A DNA stretch of 64,000 nt from Nocardia kruczakiae NBRC 101016 (GTDB lineage Bacteria > Actinomycetota > Actinomycetes > Mycobacteriales > Mycobacteriaceae). The position numbers were made by a program, and so were the translations under genes. The notes under the pieces are model-generated. The model searched no databases. It worked only from the letters and a program-made list of their open reading frames with translations, and was not told the DNA's origin. Below, piece by piece: positions 51,828 through 60,322 of the stretch. Numbering within the stretch: position 1 is the stretch's first letter; every line of letters starts with the position of its first letter. Location: NCBI RefSeq assembly GCF_001612965.1, contig NZ_BDBL01000020.1, forward strand, positions 36,133 through 100,132, in the 5' to 3' direction.

Positions 51828-51859
51828 TCAAGCCCGACGCTGGATTTTTTCGCTCGGCC

Positions 51860-51994
51860 TTACTGCCGCACAGCGTCGCGGGCGTCCATCAGGGCGAAGC
51901 CCAGCAGGTTGAGTCTCTTCCACTGCGCCGGATCCTCGGCGCGCGGATCGTCGACGGCCAGGCCGATGCCCGCGGAACGGCAGGCGATCCACAC
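51860..51994 (-). pseudogene. C-terminal fragment of an unidentified protein
   Basis: A 44-residue frame (VWIACRSAGIGLAVDDPRAE, then WKRLNLLGFALMDARDAV) reads like the conserved end of a larger protein, with good hydrophobic pattern and coding-type third positions, but no N-terminal part and no ribosome site. It lies immediately downstream of the small secreted peptide gene. I do not recognise the family. It may be a gene remnant or a very short gene starting at GTG 51994. Confidence 0.35.
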
Positions 51995-52019
51995 GAATTT
52001 CCCTGCGAGCAGGGCGGTT

Positions 52020-52211
52020 TCACGGCATGTGGTAGACACATCCGCCCATTCCGAGGTAGTCCCGGAATTCACAGATCAGATTGCTCAGGGCATTCGCCGA
52101 GCCCGAGGCCGAACCCGTGCCGGTCGTGTCCGCGGAGGCCGACGGTGCGGCCGCGAGCGGCAGCGCCAGGGCGGCAGTGGTCAATGCGGCGGCGGCGAAT
52201 CGCTTGCTCAT
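52020..52211 (-). CDS. small secreted peptide with two cysteines
   Basis: 63 residues. Signal peptide MSKRFAAAALTTAALALPLA with ASA cleavage at about residue 27, leaving a 36-residue mature peptide whose C-terminal half contains CEFRDYLGMGGC; the two cysteines could form a 12-residue disulfide loop. A GGAGAAG site precedes the ATG. Function unknown; it could be a structural or signalling peptide of the cell envelope. Confidence 0.7.
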   Translation of the reverse strand: MSKRFAAAALTTAALALPLAAAPSASADTTGTGSASGSANALSNLICEFRDYLGMGGCVYHMP

Positions 52212-52306
52212 GGGACTTCTCCGTATCGATGAGTGTCAGGGCCGACTGCGGCCCTGGAGACACTTCGAAGCGTAAGAAGCCCTGGGAGAGCCAGACAGCC
52301 CCGAGT

Positions 52307-52340
52307 TTCCAGGTCTGGTGACCTTCCAGGTCTGGTGACC
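52307..52340. repeat. 17-base tandem duplication
   Basis: TTCCAGGTCTGGTGACC occurs twice with no gap (52307-52323 and 52324-52340), about 100 bases upstream of the small secreted peptide start codon. Each copy contains the partial palindrome GGTCTGGTGACC, so it may be a doubled regulator site. Confidence 0.7.
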
Positions 52341-52787
52341 TTGGTGATTCGGGTCGCAGAGCGTACGGCCGGGCGCATGCACTACATCGACTCATGAGAA
52401 GGCGCCCGAGCGCCGAATACTCGAGCAGAATTTTCTCGTCGAGCGCGTGCTGCTCTCGGAATTGAGGCGCACACTCACCGCGGCGGAAGCCGAGCATTAT
52501 CGCGCGGTACAACCCACCGCGGCGACGCGTTGCGGACTTGCGGTGATGCCCAGAGAAATTCGCGCTGTGACGCCACTGCTGGAGCGGCTTTCCCGAGAAC
52601 AGGCTTTACCGGCGCGCCGTCCGACACTCCGCGCGGCGAACCGAACAATACGGAAGACCTGCACGGCTGTCGGTCGAACAGCTTATTGTGGACGCCGTCC
52701 AGCCCCGCGAAAATCGGTAGCCGTTCTGCGGCAAGTCGGCCGACCACTCGAACCTGATGAGACCGTGACGGTTTCGGAAAGCGTGCG
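52341..52787. other. 447-base non-coding stretch
   Basis: No frame on either strand has convincing coding character; those that remain open are rich in Arg or Ser. The right end must contain the promoter of the lipoprotein gene at 52788. Nothing recognised. Confidence 0.4.
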
Positions 52788-53414
52788 ATGAACAGGCGTG
52801 CAGTTCTTTCACCGTTCGTCACGATGTCGATCTGCTTGCTGACGATGGGCGTTGTCGGCTGCGGTGGTTCGGCCGGTGAGACGGTCGGCGACAACGAGGC
52901 GGTCTCCGACGTGCGGAGTGTCGGGACAGCCTCGCCCGCAGGAACATCGGCCACGCTGTCGAATATGGCGATGCCCGGCGTGGCGGTGGCCGATGCCCGG
53001 TCGTACTTCGCCACCTCCGGCGGGATCGATGGTTACTACTTCACCACTCCGGCCGGGCGATGGCATTGCGCGATCGTCATCAGCGGTGACCCACATATGG
53101 CCGGATGCCAGCCCGCGACGAACACCGGCGCGGGAATCGGCGTGAAAGGCGCTCCGACGGTGGAGAGCCACCACTCCCACAAACAGGTCCCGCCCGACAC
53201 GATCATGATCGAGCGGGGCAGCGACCCCCGCTTCGCGGTACTGGGGCAAGCGGTGTTCCGGCAGACGCCGGACGGGGCAAAAGTGTTGCCTTACAACACA
53301 TCCCTGTCGGCCGATGGCTTCACCTGTACCGCCCGAGACTCCGGCGTGTCGTGCCGAGACGATGCCTCCGGAAAGGGGTTCACCTTCTCCACCGAAGGCT
53401 TTGCGATGAACTGA
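52788..53414 (+). CDS. hypothetical lipoprotein
   Basis: 208 residues with a lipoprotein signal peptide (MNRRAVLSPFVTMSICLLTM, lipobox Cys25 in GVVGCGGS). The mature domain has paired cysteines (RWHCAIVISGD, MAGCQPAT, FTCTARDSGVSCRDD) and repeated Gly/aromatic strands, consistent with a disulfide-stabilised beta-rich extracytoplasmic domain. Family not recognised. The 3' end overlaps the convergent membrane-protein gene by 124 bases on the opposite strand. Confidence 0.75.
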   Translation: MNRRAVLSPFVTMSICLLTMGVVGCGGSAGETVGDNEAVSDVRSVGTASPAGTSATLSNMAMPGVAVADARSYFATSGGIDGYYFTTPAGRWHCAIVISGDPHMAGCQPATNTGAGIGVKGAPTVESHHSHKQVPPDTIMIERGSDPRFAVLGQAVFRQTPDGAKVLPYNTSLSADGFTCTARDSGVSCRDDASGKGFTFSTEGFAMN

Positions 53415-53665
53415 GCCAGCACGCACACCACCAGCCGGAAGGCGAGAACAGCCGGCCCGACGATCAGCAGGGCCACTCGGAGGACGACGACCGCCGCGGC
53501 CACCGCCAGCGAGCCCAAACCCAGCCCGTCCGGAGAGCCGTAACCGTGCCGGACCGAGAGCGCCGTCATCACCGTGTGCAGGGCGAGGTACAGCGCGAGC
53601 AGGATCAAGGGAATGCGCAGCGGCCGAAGGGCTGCGAGCACCTGGGTCGTGTCGGGACGTTTCAT
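53291..53665 (-). CDS. small membrane protein
   Basis: 124 residues with two membrane helices (LRIPLILLALYLALHTVMTA and LGSLAVAAAVVVLRVALLIV) separated by a short polar loop (RHGYGSPDG). The last 40 residues overlap the lipoprotein gene antisense and may be an overextension, since the membrane part ends near 53415. A small inner-membrane protein of unknown role. Confidence 0.55.
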   Translation of the reverse strand: MKRPDTTQVLAALRPLRIPLILLALYLALHTVMTALSVRHGYGSPDGLGLGSLAVAAAVVVLRVALLIVGPAVLAFRLVVCVLAQFIAKPSVEKVNPFPEASSRHDTPESRAVQVKPSADRDVL

Positions 53666-53863
53666 CGGGCGAGCTCCGGACCGGACGTGAGGAAGGCCAG
53701 CACGAGGGCATTGCCGATCACGCCGCCGGTCGCGAAACGCAGACGCTCTCCGCTACGCACCGGTACGCCGAGGAGATCGGTAGTGCCGCAATCGAGCCGC
53801 CACTCCGCCCCCGCGAGCGCCTCAACAGCAGTTCATCGGCGAACACGACCTCGGCAAACCGGT

Positions 53864-54664
53864 TCAGTCCTCGGCGACGAAGCCGCGCAGTGCGACCACC
53901 CGCCGGCCGTCGACCTCCAGTTCCGCGATACCTCGTTCGGTCGGGGTGCGCACACTGACGGTTACGAATCGGCCAGCAGCGATCGTCTTGCCGACCTCGA
54001 GTCCGCGCACCCGCTTGACGAATTCGGCATGGCCCACATCGGAACCGGCCGGCCATTCCACCACCGCGCCTGGGCTGAGTACCGCGCGCACACCGGCGAC
54101 GTCACCGCGACCGGCCGCTTCCAGCAATCCGGTGGCGGCGCGTTTGCCTGCCGCGCCGACCCGGAGGAAACCGCGGCTGAAACCCACAGCGCCACCGATG
54201 CCTTGGTTTCCGAGCAGCTGCGGCGCGAGTTTCGTGGCCGCGGCGAGCCCGCGCCCGCCGGCGGCGAGCAGTTGACCGACCATCACCGGCAGCTCCCAGT
54301 GCGCGTAGAGGCGGGCGATCTTCCATTCGCCGCCGACGCGTATCAGGTCGTAGCGCAGGTGCATCGGCACGTGCAGGGTCACACCGGTGGACATGGTGGT
54401 GTCGAGGACGAGGTCGCGGAAGACCGTGGTACCGCGTACGACGTCGTGGTCGACATGAAAGACGATGTCGTTGGGGCCGATGAAGGTGTCGTAGAAGCGT
54501 TCGATCGCCGCTCGGCCGATGTGCGGGCGCGAGCCGACCGGATCCTCGACCCGGCCGTCGGGTGCGAACAGATCCACCCAGGCCGCACGATCGTGCACCG
54601 CGACCGCCTGCGGGGATCGTTCCACCGTGGCGAGCAGTTCCGCCGCCGACGCGTTCGCGGACAT
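53864..54664 (-). CDS. ketosteroid isomerase-like (SnoaL) protein with two NTF2-like domains
   Basis: 266 residues. The first NTF2-like domain covers about 1-125 (WVDLFAPDGRVEDPVGSRPH, FIGPNDIVFHVDHDV, RYDLIRVGGEWKIARLYAHWE). After a hydrophobic Gly/Ala-rich linker a second one, shorter, covers about 180-266 (GDVAGVRAVLSPGAVVEWPA). The ATG at 54664 has GGAGGAACG upstream. Relatives are linked to steroid or terpenoid metabolism in Mycobacterium and Nocardia. The reaction is not established. Confidence 0.82.
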   Translation of the reverse strand: MSANASAAELLATVERSPQAVAVHDRAAWVDLFAPDGRVEDPVGSRPHIGRAAIERFYDTFIGPNDIVFHVDHDVVRGTTVFRDLVLDTTMSTGVTLHVPMHLRYDLIRVGGEWKIARLYAHWELPVMVGQLLAAGGRGLAAATKLAPQLLGNQGIGGAVGFSRGFLRVGAAGKRAATGLLEAAGRGDVAGVRAVLSPGAVVEWPAGSDVGHAEFVKRVRGLEVGKTIAAGRFVTVSVRTPTERGIAELEVDGRRVVALRGFVAED

Positions 54665-54800
54665 CGTTCCTCCAGACTCTCGGCTGCCCACAATCTATAA
54701 CGCGTTCCAGTTTCATACCGGGTAACCAGCGAACCCACGGCAAGTGCGCGTGACGGATCTCGCGATGATCAGGCCGCGACCCGGGCGTACGGTGACCGGT

Positions 54801-55631
54801 ATGCAGGTCGGGCAACCCAGCAGAACCGCGATGGCCACCGCACAGGCGCGGGCCTATCACCAACTCGCCGATGAACCGCGGATCTTCACCGATCCGCTGG
54901 CGGTGCGGATCGTCGGCGAACAAGCGGCTCGCGACAACCCCTTCGACAAGGGGGTGGATCCGGAACTGGCCCGGCGGCGCCGGCTGTTCCTCGCCACCCG
55001 CAGTCGCTTCGCCGACGACACCGTCGCGGAGGCGGTCGCCGGTGGAACCCGCCAGGTGGTCGTGCTCGGCGCGGGGATGGATACCGCCGCCTACCGCAAT
55101 CCCCACCCGGATGTGCGGTTCTTCGAAGTCGACCACCCCGACACGCAGGCGTGGAAGCGAAATCGGTTGTCCGAAGCGGGAATCGATGTTCCCCACTCGA
55201 TGACCTTCACCCCGGTGGACTTCCACCGCGACAACCTCGCCGACGCGCTGGCACAGGCGGGACTGGATCGTGCCCGCAGCGCGGTCTTCGTCTGGCTCGG
55301 CGTGGTGGTCTATCTCGAGCACGACGCCATCGCCGAGACGCTGCGCTATATCGCGGGCCAGGGCGGCGGTGCGGACCTGGTGTTCGATTACTCCTACCCA
55401 CCCGACGCGGGTCAGCAGGCTCGCGGGAAACGCGTTGCGGCCGTGGGCGAACCGTGGGTGAGCTTCTTCACCGAAGAGCAGATGCGGAGCGAACTCGAGT
55501 CGGCCGGATTCACCGACATCGAGGACCACTCGGGGATCGCGCTGGTGCGATCCTATGCCGACCTCCCCGCCGGCGGACCGGCGCTTCCGGGCCCGCATCT
55601 CGTTCGCGCGAGAACGGCTGTGAACGGCTGA
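54801..55631 (+). CDS. class I SAM-dependent methyltransferase (leucine carboxyl methyltransferase-like)
   Basis: 276 residues of the LCMT-like family common in mycobacteria and nocardiae. Seen directly are SRTAMATAQARAYHQL at the N terminus, VVVLGAGMDTAAYR as SAM-binding motif I, FFEVDHPDTQAWKR as motif II and VWLGVVVYLEHDAI. It probably O-methylates a small carboxylic acid or polyketide-like molecule. The ATG at 54801 is preferred over the longer open frame. Same strand as the next gene, 127 bases apart. Confidence 0.92.
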   Translation: MQVGQPSRTAMATAQARAYHQLADEPRIFTDPLAVRIVGEQAARDNPFDKGVDPELARRRRLFLATRSRFADDTVAEAVAGGTRQVVVLGAGMDTAAYRNPHPDVRFFEVDHPDTQAWKRNRLSEAGIDVPHSMTFTPVDFHRDNLADALAQAGLDRARSAVFVWLGVVVYLEHDAIAETLRYIAGQGGGADLVFDYSYPPDAGQQARGKRVAAVGEPWVSFFTEEQMRSELESAGFTDIEDHSGIALVRSYADLPAGGPALPGPHLVRARTAVNG

Positions 55632-55758
55632 GTCGACCGACGGCTCGCGAAAGCAGCTGCGGTACTGCACGCATCGCTGTCTTCGCACCCCTCGGAACAA
55701 ATCTCCGGTAGAAGGCGGTTGGCCCGGGAGATAGCAGAATGCGAACTCGGGAGGTGCG

Positions 55759-56706
55759 ATGCTGGCGATCGGATTCGAGGAGCCGGGTGGTCCGGAGGTA
55801 CTGAAACCCGTCGAGGTGCCCGAACCGCACGCCGGTCCCGGCGAGGTGCGGATCCGGGTGGCGGCCGCGGCCGTGAACCCCTCCGACACCGTGACCCGGT
55901 CCGGCATGGCGCACGATCGCTACCGGGAGGTGACACCGCCGTACGTCCCCGGCTGGGACGTCGCGGGCATCGTCGACGAGGCCGGCCCCGAGACCGGCTG
56001 GCACAGTGGCGATCGGGTCGTCGCGATCACGCTACCGGTACTCGAAGGGGGCGGTGCCTATGCGGAGAAGATCGTGGTACCCGCGGGACAGGTGGCCCGC
56101 CTGCCCGAGAGAAGCGACTTCGTCTCCGCCGCAACGCTTCCGATGAACGGCCTCACCGCCTGGTTCGCCCTGGACGTGCTCGACCCGCGCGCGGGGCGCA
56201 CCATCGCGGTGACAGGTGCGGCCGGCGCCGTCGGCGGTTACGTGATCCAGCTGGCGAAGACGCGCGGCTACACCGTGATCGCCGACGCGAAACCGGCCGA
56301 TGAGCAGTTGGTCCGCGATTTCGGCGCCGATGTCGTCGTGCCGCGCGGCGAAGACCTGGCCTCCCGCATCCGCGCCCACGCTCCCGACGGCGTGGACGCG
56401 CTGATCGACACCGCGCTCCAAGGCGATGCGGTGCTGCCGGCCGTGCGCGACGGCGGTGCGTTCGTCATCCTGCGGCCCGCGGCCCTGGGCGGCGGAGCCA
56501 CTCCGGAGCGCGGCATTTCGGTCCACCTCGTGATGGTCGCCGACCATCTGGACGAACCACATGCGCTGAGCGAATTGAGCCGCCTCGCCTCCGAAGGCGC
56601 ACTCACCCTGCGTGTGGCCCGGACCTTTCCCGCCGATCACGCAGCCCGAGCGCATGAGCTGCTCGAAGCCGGCGGTGTCCGGGGCCGGATCGTCCTCGAA
56701 TTCTGA
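55759..56706 (+). CDS. NADP-dependent zinc-less MDR oxidoreductase (quinone reductase-like)
   Basis: 315 residues. The GroES-like N-terminal domain (VPEPHAGPGEVRIRVAAAAV, NPSDTVTRSG) is followed by the Rossmann domain with VTGAAGAVGGYVIQLAKTRG. No structural zinc cysteines. GGGAGG precedes the ATG. It reduces quinones or alpha,beta-unsaturated carbonyls with NADPH. It converges on the LLM gene eight bases away, so there is little room for a terminator. Confidence 0.93.
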   Translation: MLAIGFEEPGGPEVLKPVEVPEPHAGPGEVRIRVAAAAVNPSDTVTRSGMAHDRYREVTPPYVPGWDVAGIVDEAGPETGWHSGDRVVAITLPVLEGGGAYAEKIVVPAGQVARLPERSDFVSAATLPMNGLTAWFALDVLDPRAGRTIAVTGAAGAVGGYVIQLAKTRGYTVIADAKPADEQLVRDFGADVVVPRGEDLASRIRAHAPDGVDALIDTALQGDAVLPAVRDGGAFVILRPAALGGGATPERGISVHLVMVADHLDEPHALSELSRLASEGALTLRVARTFPADHAARAHELLEAGGVRGRIVLEF

Positions 56707-56714
56707 AGAGCGCG

Positions 56715-58019
56715 TCAGGCGTTTCGCGGCGGCAACGGAGGAAGTTCGAGGTTGTCGCGCAACGTCTCGCCCACGTAGTCGGAGCCGACGATGCCGCGGC
56801 GGCGAAGTTCGGGGAGCAGGCCCTCGAGCAGGAAGTCGCGGTTGCGCGGGTCGTCGAGGCCGCCGAGGCCGATCACGTCCAGGACGCCGGCGTCGTAGCG
56901 TTCCTGAATCGCGTCGGCGAGTTGTTCGGGAGTGCCGGCGGCGGCCCAATGGCCGGTGTCCTTGGCGGCGATGATCAACTCACGCAACGTTTTTCCGGAT
57001 CGAGCCAGGGCGGTGAAGATTTCCACGCGGCCGCGGCGCCGGTTCACCGCGTGCACATCGGGCAGCAGCGAGTCCGGGATCGGCCGGTCCAGCGGCAACT
57101 CGGACAGGTCGATCTCGCCGCCCAGCATATCGGCCAGCGCGTGGCGGCCCGCCTCGAAATCGGTGGCCTCGGCCCGTTCACGAACCAGCCGCCGCGCTTC
57201 CTCTTCGGTGGCGCCGTAGGTGGTGTGCAGCGAGCTGAAGATGTACGGCAGTCCGTCGGCGCGGCCCACATCCGCTGCGCGCGTGCGGATTTTCTTCGTG
57301 TAGGTGAGCGCGTCGTCGAGCGTCGCCAGTGAGGTGAAGACCACCTCGGCGAACCGGGCGCCCAATTCCACGCCGCCCTCGGATTGCCCCGCCTGGAACT
57401 GCACCGGGCGTCGCTGCGGCAGCGGCGGAATGTTCAAGGGGCCGCGCACGGTGAAATAGCGTCCGGAATAGTCGATCGGGCGTACCAGCTCGGCGTCCAA
57501 AACCGCGCCGCCGTGGCCGTCCGCAGTGAGCGCGCCCGGCTGCCAACTGTCGAACAGCGCGTTCGCGACTTCGAGGACTTCGGTCGCGCGGGCGTAGCGT
57601 TCCTCCGGGCTGGGCAGGTCCCCGGCGCCGTAATTCTCCTCGCCCAGAGAGGAGGTCACCGCATTCCACGCGGCGCGCCCGTTGCTGATGTGGTCGAGCG
57701 TCCCGAACAGTCGCGCCAGGTTGTAGGGATGGTGGAAAGTCGTTGTGACCGTGGCGATCAGGCCCACATGCCGGGTCACCGCGCTGAGGGCCGACAGGAA
57801 GATCAGCGGCTCCTGAGCCCCGATGGCGCCCTGCGCGCCGAAACTCAGCAGATCCGCCGCGAACAAGGCGTCGAAGCGGTGTTCCTCGGCGAGTTTCGCG
57901 ACACCCAGGGCGTCGTCGAGCGTCGAGCGCCGCGGATCGATGGCGGCATCGTAGATTTTCGGCGAACCACTGACTCCGGTGACGATCTTCAGCGGCCGGC
58001 GTCGCGCACTGCTACCCAT
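56715..58019 (-). CDS. NtaA/SnaA/DszA-family FMN-dependent monooxygenase
   Basis: 434 residues, luciferase-like (LLM) two-component monooxygenase of the NtaA/DszA group, which uses reduced FMN from a separate reductase. Conserved segments are FDALFAADLLSFG, PYNLARLFGTLDHISNGRAA, WNAVTSSLGEENYGA, PVQFQAGQSEGGVELGARFA and GTPEQLADAIQERYD. Substrates of the group include nitrilotriacetate, EDTA and organosulfur compounds. The ATG at 58019 (MGSSARRRPLKIVTG) is preferred to an upstream in-frame start. It follows the ferredoxin gene by 125 bases. Confidence 0.93.
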   Translation of the reverse strand: MGSSARRRPLKIVTGVSGSPKIYDAAIDPRRSTLDDALGVAKLAEEHRFDALFAADLLSFGAQGAIGAQEPLIFLSALSAVTRHVGLIATVTTTFHHPYNLARLFGTLDHISNGRAAWNAVTSSLGEENYGAGDLPSPEERYARATEVLEVANALFDSWQPGALTADGHGGAVLDAELVRPIDYSGRYFTVRGPLNIPPLPQRRPVQFQAGQSEGGVELGARFAEVVFTSLATLDDALTYTKKIRTRAADVGRADGLPYIFSSLHTTYGATEEEARRLVRERAEATDFEAGRHALADMLGGEIDLSELPLDRPIPDSLLPDVHAVNRRRGRVEIFTALARSGKTLRELIIAAKDTGHWAAAGTPEQLADAIQERYDAGVLDVIGLGGLDDPRNRDFLLEGLLPELRRRGIVGSDYVGETLRDNLELPPLPPRNA

Positions 58020-58144
58020 CCCCCGACGGTATCGATAGCCGCCCTCGTCGCCACCGGTTGCATTCAGCCGGATCATTTCGGCCGAATCGGGAATTACGTT
58101 GCGAGCCTGTCTGTTTCGCCTTGCCGCGCGTGAGTTGTTCGTGC

Positions 58145-58483
58145 TCACGCTCCCGAGGGCCGCGGCGCCGGGCCGGGTGGAAGTTCCGGCCCCACCGCCG
58201 TCAGGCTTCCTGGCCGGCGCCCCTTACCCCAGCCGATTTTGCGCCGATACGCGCCGATGTGCTCACGCGGGACCTCCTGTTGCGGCGGCAGCGGCGTGGA
58301 TTGCGGATCCACATACAGCGCATCGGTGGGGCAGTACGCCTCACACATGAAGCAGGTCTGGCAATCGGATTGCCGTGCGATGACCGGGATTCCGTCGCCA
58401 CCACGATCGAAGACGTTCGTCGGGCAGACATCGACACATTTGTCGCACGCGATGCAGGCCGGAGCGTGAACCAGTTCGATCAT
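58145..58483 (-). CDS. 2[4Fe-4S] ferredoxin
   Basis: 112 residues with two cluster motifs: C10, C13, C16, C20 (CIACDKCVDVCP) and C41, C44, C47, C51 (CQTCFMCEAYCP), then a Pro-rich tail. The ATG at 58483 overlaps the flavoprotein stop. An AprB- or FrdB-like electron-transfer subunit of the adjacent flavoprotein is the natural reading. The second motif's Cys-Pro turns the cluster ligands as in bacterial dicluster ferredoxins. Confidence 0.93.
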   Translation of the reverse strand: MIELVHAPACIACDKCVDVCPTNVFDRGGDGIPVIARQSDCQTCFMCEAYCPTDALYVDPQSTPLPPQQEVPREHIGAYRRKIGWGKGRRPGSLTAVGPELPPGPAPRPSGA

Positions 58484-60078
58484 CAGGCCACCGCCGCGAC
58501 CGCGGGAGTATCGGCCGACCGCAGCGCCGCCGCCACCGTCCACACCTCGTCGAGCCCGCCGCTGAGGATGTGGTGGTGCTGTGCGGGATCCAGCTCCGGA
58601 TGGTCGGCCCGTTTGCTCATACCGCGAGATTCCGTGCGCGCCAATGCCGATCGGTACATCAGCCGGCCGACCGCGGTGATCGCGGCGGCCTCACGTGCCC
58701 GCACGCGGTCGGCGCCGGTGGCCCGCAGCCCCGCGGCCGCCTCCGTCCACACCGCGTCCAGGGCGGCCAACGCCGCACGGACCCGGTCGCCGTGGCGCAG
58801 ATAATTCTTCTCCACCGGTAGCAGTTCGGCGCGTGCCGCGGCGAGCACCTCGTCCGCGCCGATGCGCCCGGACCCGGTGGGCCGCAACCCCGTTCGCCCG
58901 CCCCGTGTCAAACCGTCCGGACGGCCACCGCGACGCGCGAATCGCGCCGCACCCCGTCCCGCCCAGCTGCCCGACGACATCGCCCATGCCGCATTGTGGC
59001 TGCCGCCGCCGGTGAATCCGCCGCAGATGCGTTCGCGGGTGGCCGCGTCGCCCGCGGCGTACAAGCCGCTCACCGAGGTCGCGCACTCGTCGCTGACCAC
59101 CTCGATCCCGCCGGTGCCGCGCACCGTGCCCTCGGCCAGCAGATCCACCTCGAAGCGCTGGGTGAACGGGTCGATGCCGCGGCGATCGAATTGCAGGAAG
59201 AAGTTCGGCTGTCCGCGTCGCATCTGCTCCTGCGTGGTTCGGTCCGCCCGATCCAGTTGCGCGAACACCCTCTCCTGCAACAGGGTCCGCGCGATGACCG
59301 ACCGTCCCTGCACCGATCCGGCGCCCTCGAGAATGCTCCCGTCCTCGTGGAAGAAGGTGGCGTAGCGGTAATAGGCGGTCTTGGTGACGGTCGAACCCTT
59401 CGCGGCGATGCCGTAGGCGTTGGAGAATTCCATCCCGGAAAAGCGTGCGCCCACCTCGGCGGCCATGAGTGTGCCGTCACCGGTGTCGACGTTGGTGCCG
59501 AGCGCGCGTGACAGGAAGGCGCAGCCGCCGGTGGCCAGCACCACCGCACCGGCGCGCACGCGGTAGTCGCGGTGCTCGTGCAGCAGGTAGCCGGCCGCGC
59601 CGCGGACCGTGCCGTCCCGATCGACCAGCAGTTCCAGGGCCGGGGCGTGGTCGACGATCCGCACGCCGAGCCGCTGCACCCACGCCCGCATGCGGCGCAT
59701 GTATTCCGGGCCTTGGACGCCGGTGCGAATCGGATTGCCGGTGCGCGGGTCTACCGGGAACGGGTAGCGGCCCTCCTCGGCCAGCCGGTGCATATTCGCG
59801 TAGGTCTGGTCGAGCACTCGGTCCATCCAGTGGTGGTCGGCGAGGAAGCCGCCCAGCTCCTCGCGACTGGCCTTGGCCGCCGCGCGCGCCGCCGGATCCG
59901 GCGCCACGTACCAGACGCCGGTCCCCGCGGGCGCGGTCGCGCCGCTGGTGCCGCAGTATCCCTTGTCGACCAGCACCACCTCGGCCCCGGCCTCACGGGC
60001 GTGGATCGCGGCCCAACAGGCGGCCGGTCCACCGCCGATCACCAGCACATCGGCATCGATCTGCCATGCCTCGCTCAT
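58483..60078 (-). CDS. FAD-binding protein of the fumarate reductase/succinate dehydrogenase/APS reductase superfamily
   Basis: 531-residue flavoprotein. ADVLVIGGGPAACWAAIHAREAG binds FAD; DTGDGTLMAAEVGARFSGME and VVSDECATSVSGLYAAGDAA, GGGSHNAAWAMSSG are conserved in FrdA, SdhA and AprA. With the 4Fe-4S ferredoxin gene it forms a two-gene unit resembling AprAB, but the catalytic residues of sulfate-reducing APS reductase are not obviously present. The neighbours are two NtaA/DszA-type monooxygenases, so a role in reductive or oxidative organosulfur or organonitrogen metabolism is plausible. Start ATG at 60078 preceded by GGAG. Confidence 0.88.
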   Translation of the reverse strand: MSEAWQIDADVLVIGGGPAACWAAIHAREAGAEVVLVDKGYCGTSGATAPAGTGVWYVAPDPAARAAAKASREELGGFLADHHWMDRVLDQTYANMHRLAEEGRYPFPVDPRTGNPIRTGVQGPEYMRRMRAWVQRLGVRIVDHAPALELLVDRDGTVRGAAGYLLHEHRDYRVRAGAVVLATGGCAFLSRALGTNVDTGDGTLMAAEVGARFSGMEFSNAYGIAAKGSTVTKTAYYRYATFFHEDGSILEGAGSVQGRSVIARTLLQERVFAQLDRADRTTQEQMRRGQPNFFLQFDRRGIDPFTQRFEVDLLAEGTVRGTGGIEVVSDECATSVSGLYAAGDAATRERICGGFTGGGSHNAAWAMSSGSWAGRGAARFARRGGRPDGLTRGGRTGLRPTGSGRIGADEVLAAARAELLPVEKNYLRHGDRVRAALAALDAVWTEAAAGLRATGADRVRAREAAAITAVGRLMYRSALARTESRGMSKRADHPELDPAQHHHILSGGLDEVWTVAAALRSADTPAVAAVA

Positions 60079-60160
60079 CGCCGTACTCCTTCGAAAACGG
60101 GGCCGAAACCGTCGCCGGACAGATGCCCGACAGAAATACTCGCCCGCACCCCGGCGGCGG

Positions 60161-60186
60161 AGAATCCTTACGATCAGCAGGATTCT
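60161..60186. promoter_or_regulatory. inverted repeat in the divergent LLM/flavoprotein promoter
   Basis: AGAATCCT and AGGATTCT form a perfect 8-base inverted repeat around ten bases, placed midway between the divergent genes at 60078 and 60323. A LysR- or other dimeric regulator could bind here and control both transcripts. Confidence 0.5.
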
Positions 60187-60273
60187 GTGGTGAAGTAGCC
60201 AGGTCGGCGCAATTCGAATCACGCCCCGCACAAACCGTTTACGCGACCGCACCCGTTTGGTTGACTGCCGTCG

Positions 60274-60291
60274 CCCGGTCCGCAGACCGGG
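60274..60291. promoter_or_regulatory. palindrome upstream of the second LLM gene
   Basis: CCCGGTC-CGCA-GACCGGG, perfect 7-base arms around 4 bases, 32 bases before the start codon at 60323. It lies after a TTGACT-like -35 box and may be an operator or a 5'-UTR hairpin. Confidence 0.4.
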
Positions 60292-60322
60292 TTCATCGCG
60301 ACTATCGGACGGGTGTGCTCGT

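Noticed and set aside
51802..51831. TTG start of the serine hydrolase at 51831
   Set aside because: It would place the start inside the MerR operator; the ATG at 51801 or 51792 fits better.
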